A stretch of DNA of 15,624 nt from UBA4132 sp037133675 (GTDB taxonomy: Bacteria; Pseudomonadota; Gammaproteobacteria; Methylococcales; Methylomonadaceae). The notes beneath the pieces are model-generated. The model saw nothing but the letters and a program-made list of their open reading frames with translations. It had not been told where the DNA came from and did no database searches. The DNA lies in the NCBI GenBank assembly GCA_037133675.1, contig JBAXNR010000098.1, positions 1 to 15,624 on the forward strand, written 5' to 3'. This document shows, in pieces, positions 1-6,393 of the stretch (positions are counted from its first letter, which is position 1; each line of letters opens with the position of its first letter). The position numbers were made by a program, and so were the translations under genes.

Positions 1-156
1 AAAACAAACTTGATTGGTCGGTGTTCTTAAGATTGCCAAGAATTCGTTAATAGCCTGCGAAACTGAGAAAAATTGTTTGCGTTCCGCGTTGTTGAATTTT
101 GGTGGCGATTCAAATTCAGCCACTTCATGGCGGGTTAAAATTTTCATGCGAGCCAT
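1..156 (-). CDS. tnpA: Tn3-family transposase, N-terminal fragment (runs off the window)
   Basis: Read on the minus strand from an ATG at 156-154, an uninterrupted frame of 52 codons begins MARMKILTRHEVAEFESPP, continues with an FNNAERKQFF segment, and leaves the window still open. I recognise this as the N-terminal region of Tn3-family transposases, the large DDE enzymes that carry out replicative transposition by cointegrate formation. An ideal Shine-Dalgarno AGGAGG lies at 170-165, eight bases before the ATG. It is divergent from the resolvase at 292 across a res-like region, the layout of Tn3-type transposons with divergent tnpA and tnpR. The family is about 950-1000 residues long, so nearly all of the gene lies to the left and I cannot say whether it is intact. 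Family identification is from memory of the N-terminal motif. Confidence 0.8.
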   Translation of the reverse strand, partial: MARMKILTRHEVAEFESPPKFNNAERKQFFSVSQAINEFLAILRTPTNQVCF

Positions 157-196
157 GAGAAAATCCTCCTGTAAAATTTATGGCGTTGCAGGTTTA

Positions 197-290
197 TGTT
201 ACATAGATTATTTTACGAGTTAAGTGACACAAATTCTGGCATTTTTGGACTATTTTTCAGGTGTCACATAAACGATCATTTAGGTGACAC
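197..290. promoter_or_regulatory. Probable res (resolution) site and tnpA/tnpR control region
   Basis: Between the divergent transposase and resolvase starts there are several related short arms: TGTTAC at 197-202, GTGACAC at 224-230, GTGTCAC at 261-267 and GTGACAC at 284-290. They pair as inverted repeats spanning 197-230 (34 bp, imperfect) and 261-290 (30 bp, perfect 7-bp arms). Resolvase dimers bind spaced inverted arms of about this size, and Tn3-type res sites lie exactly here. The last arm overlaps the resolvase Shine-Dalgarno (AGGTGA just before the ATG at 292), so bound resolvase could repress its own gene. Site assignment is inferred from position and symmetry. Confidence 0.55.
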
Positions 291-291
291 T

Positions 292-519
292 ATGCTGATA
301 GGTTATATGCGCGTTTCTAAAAGTGACGGCTCGCAAGTTTTAGATTTACAACGGGATGCTTTGTTACAAGCGGACGTTCTAGCAGAAAATCTGTATCACG
401 ATTTTGCTTCGGGAAAAAATGATGACCGACAAGGCTTAGAGGCTTGTCTAAAAGCTTTGCGAGTAGGCGATACACTGATTGTTTGGAAGTTAGACCGATT
501 AGCGCGTAGGGCGCAATAG
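292..519 (+). pseudogene. tnpR: Serine resolvase, truncated after the catalytic-domain core
   Basis: The 75-codon frame starts MLIGYMRVSKSDGSQVLDLQ, with the catalytic serine at residue 9 of the YxRVS motif. It later shows WKLDRLAR (residues 65-72), the conserved arginine-containing motif of the resolvase/invertase family. Intact Tn3 resolvases are about 180-190 residues, with a long helix and a C-terminal helix-turn-helix. Here the frame runs into an 84-bp palindromic repeat at 506 and stops at a TAG (517-519) inside it. I find no resolvase C-terminus on the far side of the repeat in 590-890. The start at 292 is preferred over an upstream ATG at 196 because homology begins here and AGGTGA precedes it. 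The product should be unable to recombine DNA. Confidence 0.85.
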
Positions 520-589
520 GCGATAGCCGTATTGCGCCGACTGTGAATGAACATCATGCGGCGTATTACGCTTCGCTAGTTAGCCCTAC
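506..589. repeat. 84-bp dispersed palindromic repeat (MITE/REP-like) with GTAGGGC ends
   Basis: The element is bounded by GTAGGGC (506-512) and GCCCTAC (583-589), perfect 7-bp terminal inverted repeats. Its left half is a strong hairpin: GGCGCAATA (510-518) pairs exactly with TATTGCGCC (530-538), and the loop itself contains a GGC/GCC stem. The right half (GCGTATTACGC then TTCGCTAGTTAGCC) is a decayed second hairpin. I recall repeats of this kind scattered between genes in several gammaproteobacteria and cyanobacteria. Its left end coincides with the point where resolvase homology stops, so it either inserted there or bordered a deletion. Confidence 0.7.
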
Positions 590-890
590 ACGGTACACAA
601 TTTAACCCAATCTATGCCGCTTTTAGCAACCCAACATAATACGACGGTTTGGCTGGTGACTTTATAGATGTGAACTTATTGTCATGAACTTCTGGAATGA
701 CGACCTGAAACTTTAATAAATTCAATGGGTTTTATATTTTGATACGGTGAAATACAAACCAAGGTTTGAATTACTGTCACTCACTTTTTAGCACTACCAT
801 TATAATAAACTAGCAGGCAATACTGAAAACCTTGCCTTTAGCCTGTTACACTTGTTAGATTTAAAAATAATAACCTTAGATAAGTAAATT
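590..890. other. Intergenic stretch without a recognisable gene
   Basis: Nothing here can be called a gene on either strand. A short minus-strand stretch near 610-700 reads open for about 30 codons before a stop and looks faintly coding, but it has no start signal and I do not recognise it; it may be decayed DNA left by the transposon. The part from about 780 to 890 is AT-rich and probably carries the nagZ promoter, though I see no convincing pair of -35 and -10 boxes. Confidence 0.4.
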
Positions 891-1895
891 ATGACTAAAC
901 AACCTTTTGGCGCAATTATGCTCGATGTCGCAGGTCTGACACTGACCGAGCATGAAAAAAACATCATCAATCACCCCAACACAGGCGCGGTGATTTTATT
1001 TTCCCGCAATTATGAAAATCCAGAGCAAGTCACTGAGCTGATTAACAGCATCCGTGCCGCACGCAATGGCGATATTTTAATTGCTGTCGATCAAGAAGGC
1101 GGTAGAGTGCAACGCTTTCGTAACGGTTTTACTCGTTTGCCGCACGCTGCTTTTTACACCAATGCGCCAGAACTTGCTGAACAAGCTGGCTGGTTAATGG
1201 CAATGGAATTACTCGCAGTCGGTGTGGATTTTAGTTTCGCGCCTGTGTTAGATATTGATTGCGGTGTCAGTGAAATTATTGGTGATCGCTCTTTTTCCAG
1301 CGATGCGTTTACCGCAACGCGCTTAGCCAGTTTATTTAGAAAGGGCATGAAAGCGGCAGGTATGGCGGCTACGGGTAAGCATTTTCCTGGTCATGGTGCT
1401 GTGGCGTTGGATTCACATTTGACCCTGCCTGTTGATGATCGTGATTTGGACACCATACGCGCTAAAGACTGTCAGCCATTTGAACAATTGATTGCCGAAG
1501 GTTTAGAAGCTATCATGCCTGCCCACGTTGTCTATTCTAAGATTGATCCTAATCCAGCGGGTTTTTCATCATTTTGGTTACAACAAATTTTGCGTGGTGA
1601 ATTAAAGTTTAACGGTACAATTTTCAGTGACGATTTAAGTATGGAGGGCGCGGCTTCGGTGGGTGATTTTCCAGAGCGAGCGCGGCAAGCGCAACAAGCG
1701 GGCTGTGATATGATTTTAGTATGCAATAATCCCATCGCCGCAGAACAAGTGCTAGACGCGTTGCCTATCACACAAGACTCGCTCAGAGAACAACGACTGC
1801 AAGCTATGCGCGGTAAGTTTCACTTAAACCGTGAGCAACTGATGAATACCGAACAATGGCGACACGTTACCAATGCACTCAACCAAGGGCTGTAA
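891..1895 (+). CDS. nagZ: Beta-N-acetylhexosaminidase (peptidoglycan recycling), glycoside hydrolase family 3
   Basis: A 334-residue cytosolic glycosidase that removes N-acetylglucosamine from GlcNAc-anhydroMurNAc (peptide) taken up during cell-wall turnover; its product anhydroMurNAc-peptide is the classical inducer of AmpC beta-lactamase where AmpR exists. The family landmarks are clear: VDQEGGRVQRF (66-76), the KHFPGHG loop (163-169) followed by DSH (174-176) that supplies the acid/base His-Asp pair, and SDDLSMEG (246-253) containing the nucleophile aspartate. Length matches E. coli NagZ (341). There is no signal peptide, as expected. It is the first gene of a same-strand run; its stop is four bases before the next ATG, so translation is probably coupled. 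Upstream SD is weak. Confidence 0.97.
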   Translation: MTKQPFGAIMLDVAGLTLTEHEKNIINHPNTGAVILFSRNYENPEQVTELINSIRAARNGDILIAVDQEGGRVQRFRNGFTRLPHAAFYTNAPELAEQAGWLMAMELLAVGVDFSFAPVLDIDCGVSEIIGDRSFSSDAFTATRLASLFRKGMKAAGMAATGKHFPGHGAVALDSHLTLPVDDRDLDTIRAKDCQPFEQLIAEGLEAIMPAHVVYSKIDPNPAGFSSFWLQQILRGELKFNGTIFSDDLSMEGAASVGDFPERARQAQQAGCDMILVCNNPIAAEQVLDALPITQDSLREQRLQAMRGKFHLNREQLMNTEQWRHVTNALNQGL

Positions 1896-1899
1896 AACT

Positions 1900-2460
1900 A
1901 TGCTTAAAGAATTTCAACAAATGCAGGAAAACGCTGATTTAATATATGATGAGCAAACCGTAGAAGCCGCGTTAGACAATATGGCTGCTGACATTAATAT
2001 CGAGTTAGCGGATAGTAATCCCTTAGTGTTATGCGTTATTAATGGCGGTATCGTAGTGGCAGGTAAACTGCTTACCCGCTTAACTATGCCGCTAACCATC
2101 GATGCGATTAATGCCAGTCGTTATAGAAACCAAACTTTTGGCGGTGGCATTGAATGGATACTCAAACCTAGATCAATATTAGAAGACCGCATTGTGTTAA
2201 TCGTTGATGACATACTTGATGAGGGCATTACCCTTGCTACGATTCATGAGTATTGTATTGAACAAGGTGCGAGAGCCGTTTACAGTGCCGTGCTAATTGA
2301 TAAAAAAATCGGGCGTGATAAGCCCATCAAAGCCGATTTTGTAGGCTTAGAAACTGAAAACCGTTATTTATTTGGTTATGGCATGGACTGTAAAGGTTAT
2401 GGACGTAACGCAGCGGGTATTTATGCTTGTAAAGAAAACACACAGGACAATACGGTATGA
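1900..2460 (+). CDS. Hypoxanthine-guanine phosphoribosyltransferase
   Basis: A 186-residue type I phosphoribosyltransferase, expected to convert hypoxanthine or guanine plus PRPP to IMP or GMP. The PRPP-binding signature VLIVDDILDEGIT is at residues 99-111, with the paired acidic residues of that loop. The base-binding part is DFVG (146-149) and the glycine-rich FGYGMDCKGYGRN (158-170). The ATG at 1900 is chosen over an in-frame ATG at 1873, because 1873 lies inside the end of nagZ and AAGGG at 1885-1889 is well placed for 1900. It sits between nagZ and a methylthio-nucleoside phosphorylase and overlaps the latter by four bases. That link suggests it salvages the hypoxanthine released by the neighbouring phosphorylase. 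Exact base preference is inferred. Confidence 0.9.
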   Translation: MLKEFQQMQENADLIYDEQTVEAALDNMAADINIELADSNPLVLCVINGGIVVAGKLLTRLTMPLTIDAINASRYRNQTFGGGIEWILKPRSILEDRIVLIVDDILDEGITLATIHEYCIEQGARAVYSAVLIDKKIGRDKPIKADFVGLETENRYLFGYGMDCKGYGRNAAGIYACKENTQDNTV

Positions 2461-3194
2461 CAACATTAGCTATCATCGGCGGTACAGGTTTAACGCAACT
2501 TAGCGACTTAAGTATTATTAAACGCGAACGCTTAGATACCCCTTACGGCGCACCGTCCGCAGACTTTATCATGGGCGAATTAAACGGCAAGTCGGTTATT
2601 TTTCTGGCGCGACACGGAAATCCTCACACTATCGCCCCACACAATATTAATTACCGCGCCAATATTTGGGGACTTAAACAATTGGGCGTTACTCGAATTG
2701 TTGCCGTTGCCGCTGTCGGTGGTATTACCGAACAAATGAAACCCGCCCATATCGCTATTCCCGATCAACTGATTGACTACAGCTATGGACGTAAACACAC
2801 GTTTTTTGACGATATAAACTATCCTGTCACTCACATCGACTTTAGCTATCCGTATAACCCAAAACTCCGCGCTTTATTAATTACGGCGGCAGCGAATGCT
2901 AATATTACGATTGTCGCCACTGGCACTTATGGCTGTACCCAAGGACCACGTTTAGAAACGCCCGCTGAAATTAAACGCATGGCACAAGATGGCTGTGATT
3001 TAGTCGGTATGACTGCCATGCCTGAAGCCTCACTGGCAAAAGAATTAGGCATTGAATATGCCGCTATTTCTGTGGTCGCTAATTGGGCAGCAGGAACAAC
3101 CGCAGAAGAAATCACGATGGCAGACATCGAACACAATCTGCATAGTGGTATGGCGAATACCGCTGAATTGCTGAAAGCGTTTATCGCTTTGTAG
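2457..3194 (+). CDS. S-methyl-5'-thioinosine phosphorylase-like (PNP/MTAP family)
   Basis: A 245-residue member of the trimeric purine nucleoside / methylthioadenosine phosphorylase family. Visible motifs are the N-terminal GGTGL (8-12), ARHG (51-54), HNINYRANIWGLKQLG (62-77), GTYGCTQGPRLETPAEI (156-172) with the family GPRxET core, and DLVGMTAMPEASLAKELGI (181-199). Where human MTAP has an Asp-containing loop that selects adenine, this protein has VVANWAAG (206-213), with Asn. An Asn here is typical of enzymes acting on 6-oxopurines and matches my memory of the Pseudomonas methylthioinosine phosphorylase, also encoded beside nagZ. The reaction would give hypoxanthine plus 5-methylthioribose-1-phosphate, and the adjacent phosphoribosyltransferase could reuse the hypoxanthine. 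The start codon overlaps the upstream stop (ATGA). Substrate is inferred, family is firm. Confidence 0.9.
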   Translation: MTTLAIIGGTGLTQLSDLSIIKRERLDTPYGAPSADFIMGELNGKSVIFLARHGNPHTIAPHNINYRANIWGLKQLGVTRIVAVAAVGGITEQMKPAHIAIPDQLIDYSYGRKHTFFDDINYPVTHIDFSYPYNPKLRALLITAAANANITIVATGTYGCTQGPRLETPAEIKRMAQDGCDLVGMTAMPEASLAKELGIEYAAISVVANWAAGTTAEEITMADIEHNLHSGMANTAELLKAFIAL

Positions 3195-3226
3195 TCACTG
3201 CGTTCATTAATACGAGGACAACAACT

Positions 3227-4582
3227 GTGCATATTCATATTCTAGGAATTTGTGGCACATTTATGGGTGGGCTTGCGGTATTGGCAAGACAGTTAGGGCA
3301 TCAGGTCAGTGGTTCCGACCAGAATGTTTATCCGCCTATGAGTGACCAATTGGAGCAACAAGGCATCACCTTAATGGAAGGTTATCGTGCTGAAAATCTA
3401 GCTCATAAACCCGATTTGGTAATTATCGGCAATGCCTTATCGCGTGGTAATCCAGAAGTGGAAGCGGTGTTAAATCAAGGCTTGCCTTATACCTCAGGAG
3501 CGCAATGGTTAGCAGATCATGTTTTGCAAGGTAAATGGGTGTTAGGAGTAGCGGGTACACATGGTAAAACCACCACCTCCAGTATGTTGACGTGGATATT
3601 GGAGCATCAAGGGTTTAATCCTAGTTTTTTAATCGGTGGTATTCCGCTTAATTTTGGTATTTCTGCACGCTTGGGTGAGTCATCGTTTTTTGTGTTGGAA
3701 GCCGATGAATATGATTCGGCATTTTTTGACAAACGCTCAAAATTTGTCCATTACCGTCCACGCACTGCGATACTCAATAATCTGGAATTTGACCACGCCG
3801 ATATTTTTCCTGACCTAGACGCGATAAAAAAACAATTTCATCATTTAGTCAGAACCATTCCCAGCGAAGGTTTGATTATTAGCCCCGCGTGTGATGAAAA
3901 TATTAATGAAGTATTGACGATGGGTTGTTGGACTCCAGCCGTGAAAACTTCCATTAATGCTGATGCCGCGTGGAATGCAGTATTGCATAAAGCCGATGGT
4001 AGTAGTTTCAGTGTGACTTTTGAAAACAACGAACAAGGTACGGTGAACTGGTCATTGACAGGTGAACATAATGTTTACAATGCTTTGTCTGCGATTGCTG
4101 CGGCAAAACACGTTGGTATTTTGCCGAGTGAGGCTATCAAGGCGTTAGCGCACTTTAAAAACGTGAAACGGCGTATGGAAGTGATCGCTCAGATTAATAA
4201 TGTTACGGTGTATGATGATTTTGCTCATCACCCTACCGCCATTCAAACTACCTTGGATGGTTTGCGTAAACAAGTTGGGGCAGAGCGTATTGTGGCAATT
4301 GTTGAACCGCGTTCTAACACCATGCGCTTAGGTACACATCACGACACGCTGGCACACTCGTTTAATAATGCGGATTTAGCGATTATTTATCAGCCATCCA
4401 ATTTAACGTGGGATTTAACTGAGCTTATTCAGCAAGCGGATAATATTGTTATTTGTACTTCATTAGATGACATTATTGTCAGATTACAAGCGGAAGCTCT
4501 ATTAGGTGGGCATTTTGTAATTATGAGTAATGGTAGTTTTGGCGGTCTGTATCAACGTTTACAAACGGCGTTAATGTCGTAG
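3227..4582 (+). CDS. mpl: UDP-N-acetylmuramate:L-alanyl-gamma-D-glutamyl-meso-diaminopimelate ligase
   Basis: A 451-residue Mur-ligase family enzyme that attaches recycled murein tripeptide directly to UDP-MurNAc, bypassing MurC, D and E. Domain order: N-terminal Rossmann-like HIHILGICGTFMGGLAVLA (2-20), central ATPase domain with P-loop GVAGTHGKTTTSSML (107-121), the acidic EADEYDSAFFDKRSKF segment (158-173) and NNLEFDHADIF (184-194), then a C-terminal domain with YDDFAHHPTAI. FDKRSKF and the N-terminus distinguish Mpl from MurC. Length matches E. coli Mpl (457). The start is GTG at 3227, with GAGG at 3214-3217 as ribosome site. It shares the peptidoglycan-recycling theme with nagZ and ends in front of a hairpin facing a convergent gene. 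Confidence 0.96.
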   Translation: MHIHILGICGTFMGGLAVLARQLGHQVSGSDQNVYPPMSDQLEQQGITLMEGYRAENLAHKPDLVIIGNALSRGNPEVEAVLNQGLPYTSGAQWLADHVLQGKWVLGVAGTHGKTTTSSMLTWILEHQGFNPSFLIGGIPLNFGISARLGESSFFVLEADEYDSAFFDKRSKFVHYRPRTAILNNLEFDHADIFPDLDAIKKQFHHLVRTIPSEGLIISPACDENINEVLTMGCWTPAVKTSINADAAWNAVLHKADGSSFSVTFENNEQGTVNWSLTGEHNVYNALSAIAAAKHVGILPSEAIKALAHFKNVKRRMEVIAQINNVTVYDDFAHHPTAIQTTLDGLRKQVGAERIVAIVEPRSNTMRLGTHHDTLAHSFNNADLAIIYQPSNLTWDLTELIQQADNIVICTSLDDIIVRLQAEALLGGHFVIMSNGSFGGLYQRLQTALMS

Positions 4583-4591
4583 ATTGCGAGT

Positions 4592-4619
4592 TGATGGGCT
4601 TTCTTAGGTTAGCCCGTCA
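4592..4619. terminator. Hairpin between convergent mpl and the 303-residue gene
   Basis: TGATGGGCT (4592-4600) pairs with AGCCCGTCA (4611-4619), one G-T type mismatch, around a 10-base loop. It lies between the mpl stop and the end of the convergent minus-strand gene. No T-run follows on either strand, so it may be a bidirectional 3'-end stabiliser or a weak terminator. Confidence 0.45.
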
Positions 4620-4666
4620 TCCTAAAAATAGCGGTAGCCGTGTAGAATGAGTACCTTCTTCTTGAC

Positions 4667-5578
4667 TCACGTCCAAAATGAAGCATCGAAGTCTGGATTT
4701 GAATCTTCGTATGTTGTTTCTTTCACCCATACACGCGCCTCCAGTATCTCGTGCGTTAAAGCAGGCGAACCTGCCTTCGCCATCGCCATAATCTGTCTAT
4801 CGGTTGCGTTCAAGTTAGCTGGATTACCACCTCTCGGAAACTGAGAAGAGTTTGATTTGATGAATGGAGTCTTTGTTGCGCCATTTACACTGTAATTGAC
4901 GATTTGGTTACAATGAATAACCCACTCGGTGGAACTTATCGGCGTGAAACTTCCGTCTTTTTTATTTTGAAAGCAGAAAATAGTTCTGAATTCCTCCTTA
5001 TAGAAAATTGATCTGATGAATAGTGGAGGCTCGGTTTTTTTCTTCTTATGCTTGATAGTGTGAGGGAAGCTTAGTAACGGATGATCGGTAAACCGTGAGC
5101 TAATTTTCAAAGAATTGAATTTGCTCGCCGCTTGGGTAAGATTCTTCACGATACTAAAATTCTTATATATCCACGGTATATTATCTATAGAGGTATCCAA
5201 TTCGAACACGTCAGGCATTCTAATCATTTGAAATGCGCGACCATTTGCTGGTATCTGTCCCCAATATTCCAGATGAATGTCAGACAGCTTGACTGCCTGT
5301 ACAAAGCCGAACTCATAATCTTCCAAAAGTTGAAATTCCGTGCGAAATCGAGGGCTGGTCTCTTTCGGGATCAACACAATACATTCAGCTTGGAAATAAA
5401 GGGCGTGTGGAACAACCAGAAGGAAATCTCTCTGATCCGCTGGCACAGCGTCGTATCTCTTAAAATTTGCACCACGCACAAGTGTACAGTAGACCGTACT
5501 ATCGGTAAACTCAAGCTGCAAGTTTGAAGCTCGGTTATCCACGGTAAACTTATGGCTGCCGTCAAGGAAGGTTAACAT
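4667..5578 (-). CDS. Protein of unknown function, 303 residues
   Basis: I do not recognise a named family. The protein has no signal peptide or membrane segment. Features seen: an N-terminal region rich in beta-type residues (1-75), an aromatic central block with EFGFVQAVKLSD (89-100), EYWGQ (104-108) and DNIPWIYKNF (132-141), a basic KHKKKK patch (176-181), a second block with EEFRTIFCFQ (195-204) and STEWVIHCNQIVNY (216-229), and a polar C-terminal third. I have a faint memory of uncharacterised proteins with a similar GF(I/V)QA...PW...FRT...W layout encoded beside small peptidoglycan-binding-like proteins, which is also the context here; this is unverified. The ATG at 5578 overlaps the end of the tiny ORF upstream; AGGTG at 5589-5585 is a plausible ribosome site. 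Likely last gene of the cassette started by the promoter at 6193. Confidence 0.7.
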   Translation of the reverse strand: MLTFLDGSHKFTVDNRASNLQLEFTDSTVYCTLVRGANFKRYDAVPADQRDFLLVVPHALYFQAECIVLIPKETSPRFRTEFQLLEDYEFGFVQAVKLSDIHLEYWGQIPANGRAFQMIRMPDVFELDTSIDNIPWIYKNFSIVKNLTQAASKFNSLKISSRFTDHPLLSFPHTIKHKKKKTEPPLFIRSIFYKEEFRTIFCFQNKKDGSFTPISSTEWVIHCNQIVNYSVNGATKTPFIKSNSSQFPRGGNPANLNATDRQIMAMAKAGSPALTHEILEARVWVKETTYEDSNPDFDASFWT

Positions 5579-5697
5579 AAAAACACCTGTTGCGAACCTG
5601 CGTTTTGTTCTACGTTTTCTGCGACTATATCAAGCATTCGTTCAAAAACAGCTATTTTTACTTTGGTATCGATACCCATAAAATATTGATTTTTCAA
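5572..5697 (-). CDS. Tiny ORF (41 codons, TTG start) between the two cassette genes
   Basis: From a TTG at 5697-5695 the frame reads KNQYFMGIDTKVKIAVFERM, then LDIVAENVEQNAGSQQVFLC, and stops at 5574-5572, overlapping the ATG of the 303-residue gene (ATGTTAA arrangement). GGAG lies seven bases before the TTG; an in-frame ATG at 5679 would give 35 residues (MGIDTK...). The composition (charged and amphipathic, likely helical) is protein-like. The frame is also open upstream as far as a stop at 5781, and that stretch (RYRIALSEATVLNELFYQQ) is protein-like too. The true gene may therefore be longer, or be the displaced end of the peptidoglycan-binding-like gene. Function unknown. Confidence 0.5.
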   Translation of the reverse strand: MKNQYFMGIDTKVKIAVFERMLDIVAENVEQNAGSQQVFLC

Positions 5698-5735
5698 ATC
5701 ACAACTCCAATCAGTTTGTTGATAAAATAGTTCGT

Positions 5736-6107
5736 TTAGAACTGTCGCCTCCGAGAGCGCAATCCTATAGCGAAGAATTCATCAGACACACCTCGCTCAA
5801 ATACCAGCATCTCCTCATCTAGCTTCTTGATTGTCATTTTTCCAACAATATCATCGGCACTTTTTTGATAGGTAGTGTTGATAATCTTTCTAGGTGTCTT
5901 GTAACGAAGAACTGCGGCAGCAGTGCTTTCACCATACCGCGAAGCGGACAACTCAGCATCTGCGATTTTCGCATTGTCGATTCTTATAAGTGCCTGCTGG
6001 ATTCGACTTACATATTCACCCGTGTCACCCTTACACACATGGGCTGAATCCTGAACTTCGCAATTATTTAAACGCTGATTTGCTGATAAGAGTTTTGATT
6101 TTAACAT
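5736..6107 (-). CDS. Peptidoglycan-binding-like domain protein, 123 residues
   Basis: Residues 26-99 look like a PG_binding_1-type helical domain: KGDTGEYVSRIQQALIRID, RYGESTAAAVLRYKTPR (58-73) and ADDIVGKMTIKKLDEEM (84-100), with the typical GxxGxxVxxIQxAL opening and the VGxxTxxxLD close. It has no secretion signal and no catalytic domain. ATG at 6107 is preferred to an in-frame ATG at 6215: AGGA stands five bases upstream, and the 6215 start would add residues read straight through a promoter-like sequence. The last 14 residues (AIGLRSRRRQF) are arginine-rich and use CGG, AGG and CGA, while an alternative frame there looks more coding, so a frameshift near 5740-5780 is possible. First gene of the unrecognised cassette. 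Confidence 0.75.
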   Translation of the reverse strand: MLKSKLLSANQRLNNCEVQDSAHVCKGDTGEYVSRIQQALIRIDNAKIADAELSASRYGESTAAAVLRYKTPRKIINTTYQKSADDIVGKMTIKKLDEEMLVFERGVSDEFFAIGLRSRRRQF

Positions 6108-6164
6108 CACAATCCTAATTAGGTTAATAGGAAATTCAATAGGTTCGACCCCTAATTTTTTCGG

Positions 6165-6193
6165 ATGGTACGCCCGCAATCGTAAGGTGTCAA
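6165..6193 (-). promoter_or_regulatory. Sigma70-like promoter for the unknown cassette
   Basis: On the minus strand a perfect -35 TTGACA (6193-6188) is followed after 17 bases by TACCAT (6170-6165), which matches the -10 consensus at four of six positions. It lies about 60 bases upstream of the ATG at 6107. A 10-bp palindrome CCTAATTAGG (6114-6123), overlapping the ribosome site, may be an operator or chance. Confidence 0.55.
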
Positions 6194-6264
6194 GTGATAG
6201 CCAAAGGGAAATCATAAGTGGCGGTTAATAGGGATATACTCCAAAACAAATCTGTATCAGCCAA

Positions 6265-6313
6265 GATAAGTAGGGGCGCATTGTGTACGACACATCAATC
6301 ATGATAAGTAGGG
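6265..6313. repeat. Pair of 11-bp direct repeats in the gap between cassette and kinase
   Basis: GATAAGTAGGG occurs at 6265-6275 and 6303-6313, 38 bases apart start to start. The first copy continues GCGCATTGTGTACGACACA, which contains a small TGTGT/ACACA dyad. The GTAGGG-GCGCA start resembles the ends of the palindromic repeat at 506-589, so these could be worn copies of the same repeat class. No gene is seen in 6216-6350. Confidence 0.4.
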
Positions 6314-6352
6314 TTATTGCGTCAATATTCCATAATTGCTCACCATTTACCG

Positions 6353-6383
6353 ATAAAAGCGGTGGGCAAAAGCATTGCCACCC
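6353..6383 (-). terminator. Probable terminator of the two-component operon
   Basis: Just past the kinase stop (6394) the minus strand reads GTGGCAA, a short loop, then TTGCCCAC, a stem with one bulged base, followed by CGCTTTTAT. The short T-run makes a Rho-independent terminator plausible but weak. Confidence 0.5.
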
Positions 6384-6393
6384 AATATGCTCA

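Noticed and set aside
14..223. Plus-strand 69-codon ORF at the left edge
   Set aside because: It lies opposite the Tn3 transposase start, which has family similarity and an ideal ribosome site; the plus-strand product shows nothing recognisable.
196..291. Extended N-terminus of the resolvase from an ATG at 196
   Set aside because: The added residues are translated from the res-like region; resolvase homology begins at the ATG at 292.
610..700. Possible short minus-strand gene remnant (reads VIPEVHDNKFTSIKSPAKPS)
   Set aside because: No start codon with a ribosome site, early stop codons on both sides and no family recognised; treated as intergenic.
5132..5527. 131-codon plus-strand ORF inside the 303-residue gene
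   Set aside because: Contained within the longer minus-strand frame, which has better start signals and operon context; no recognisable motif.
6108..6215. 36-residue N-terminal extension of the peptidoglycan-binding-like protein
   Set aside because: It reads through a TTGACA-17-TACCAT promoter and lacks a ribosome site, whereas ATG at 6107 has AGGA five bases upstream.
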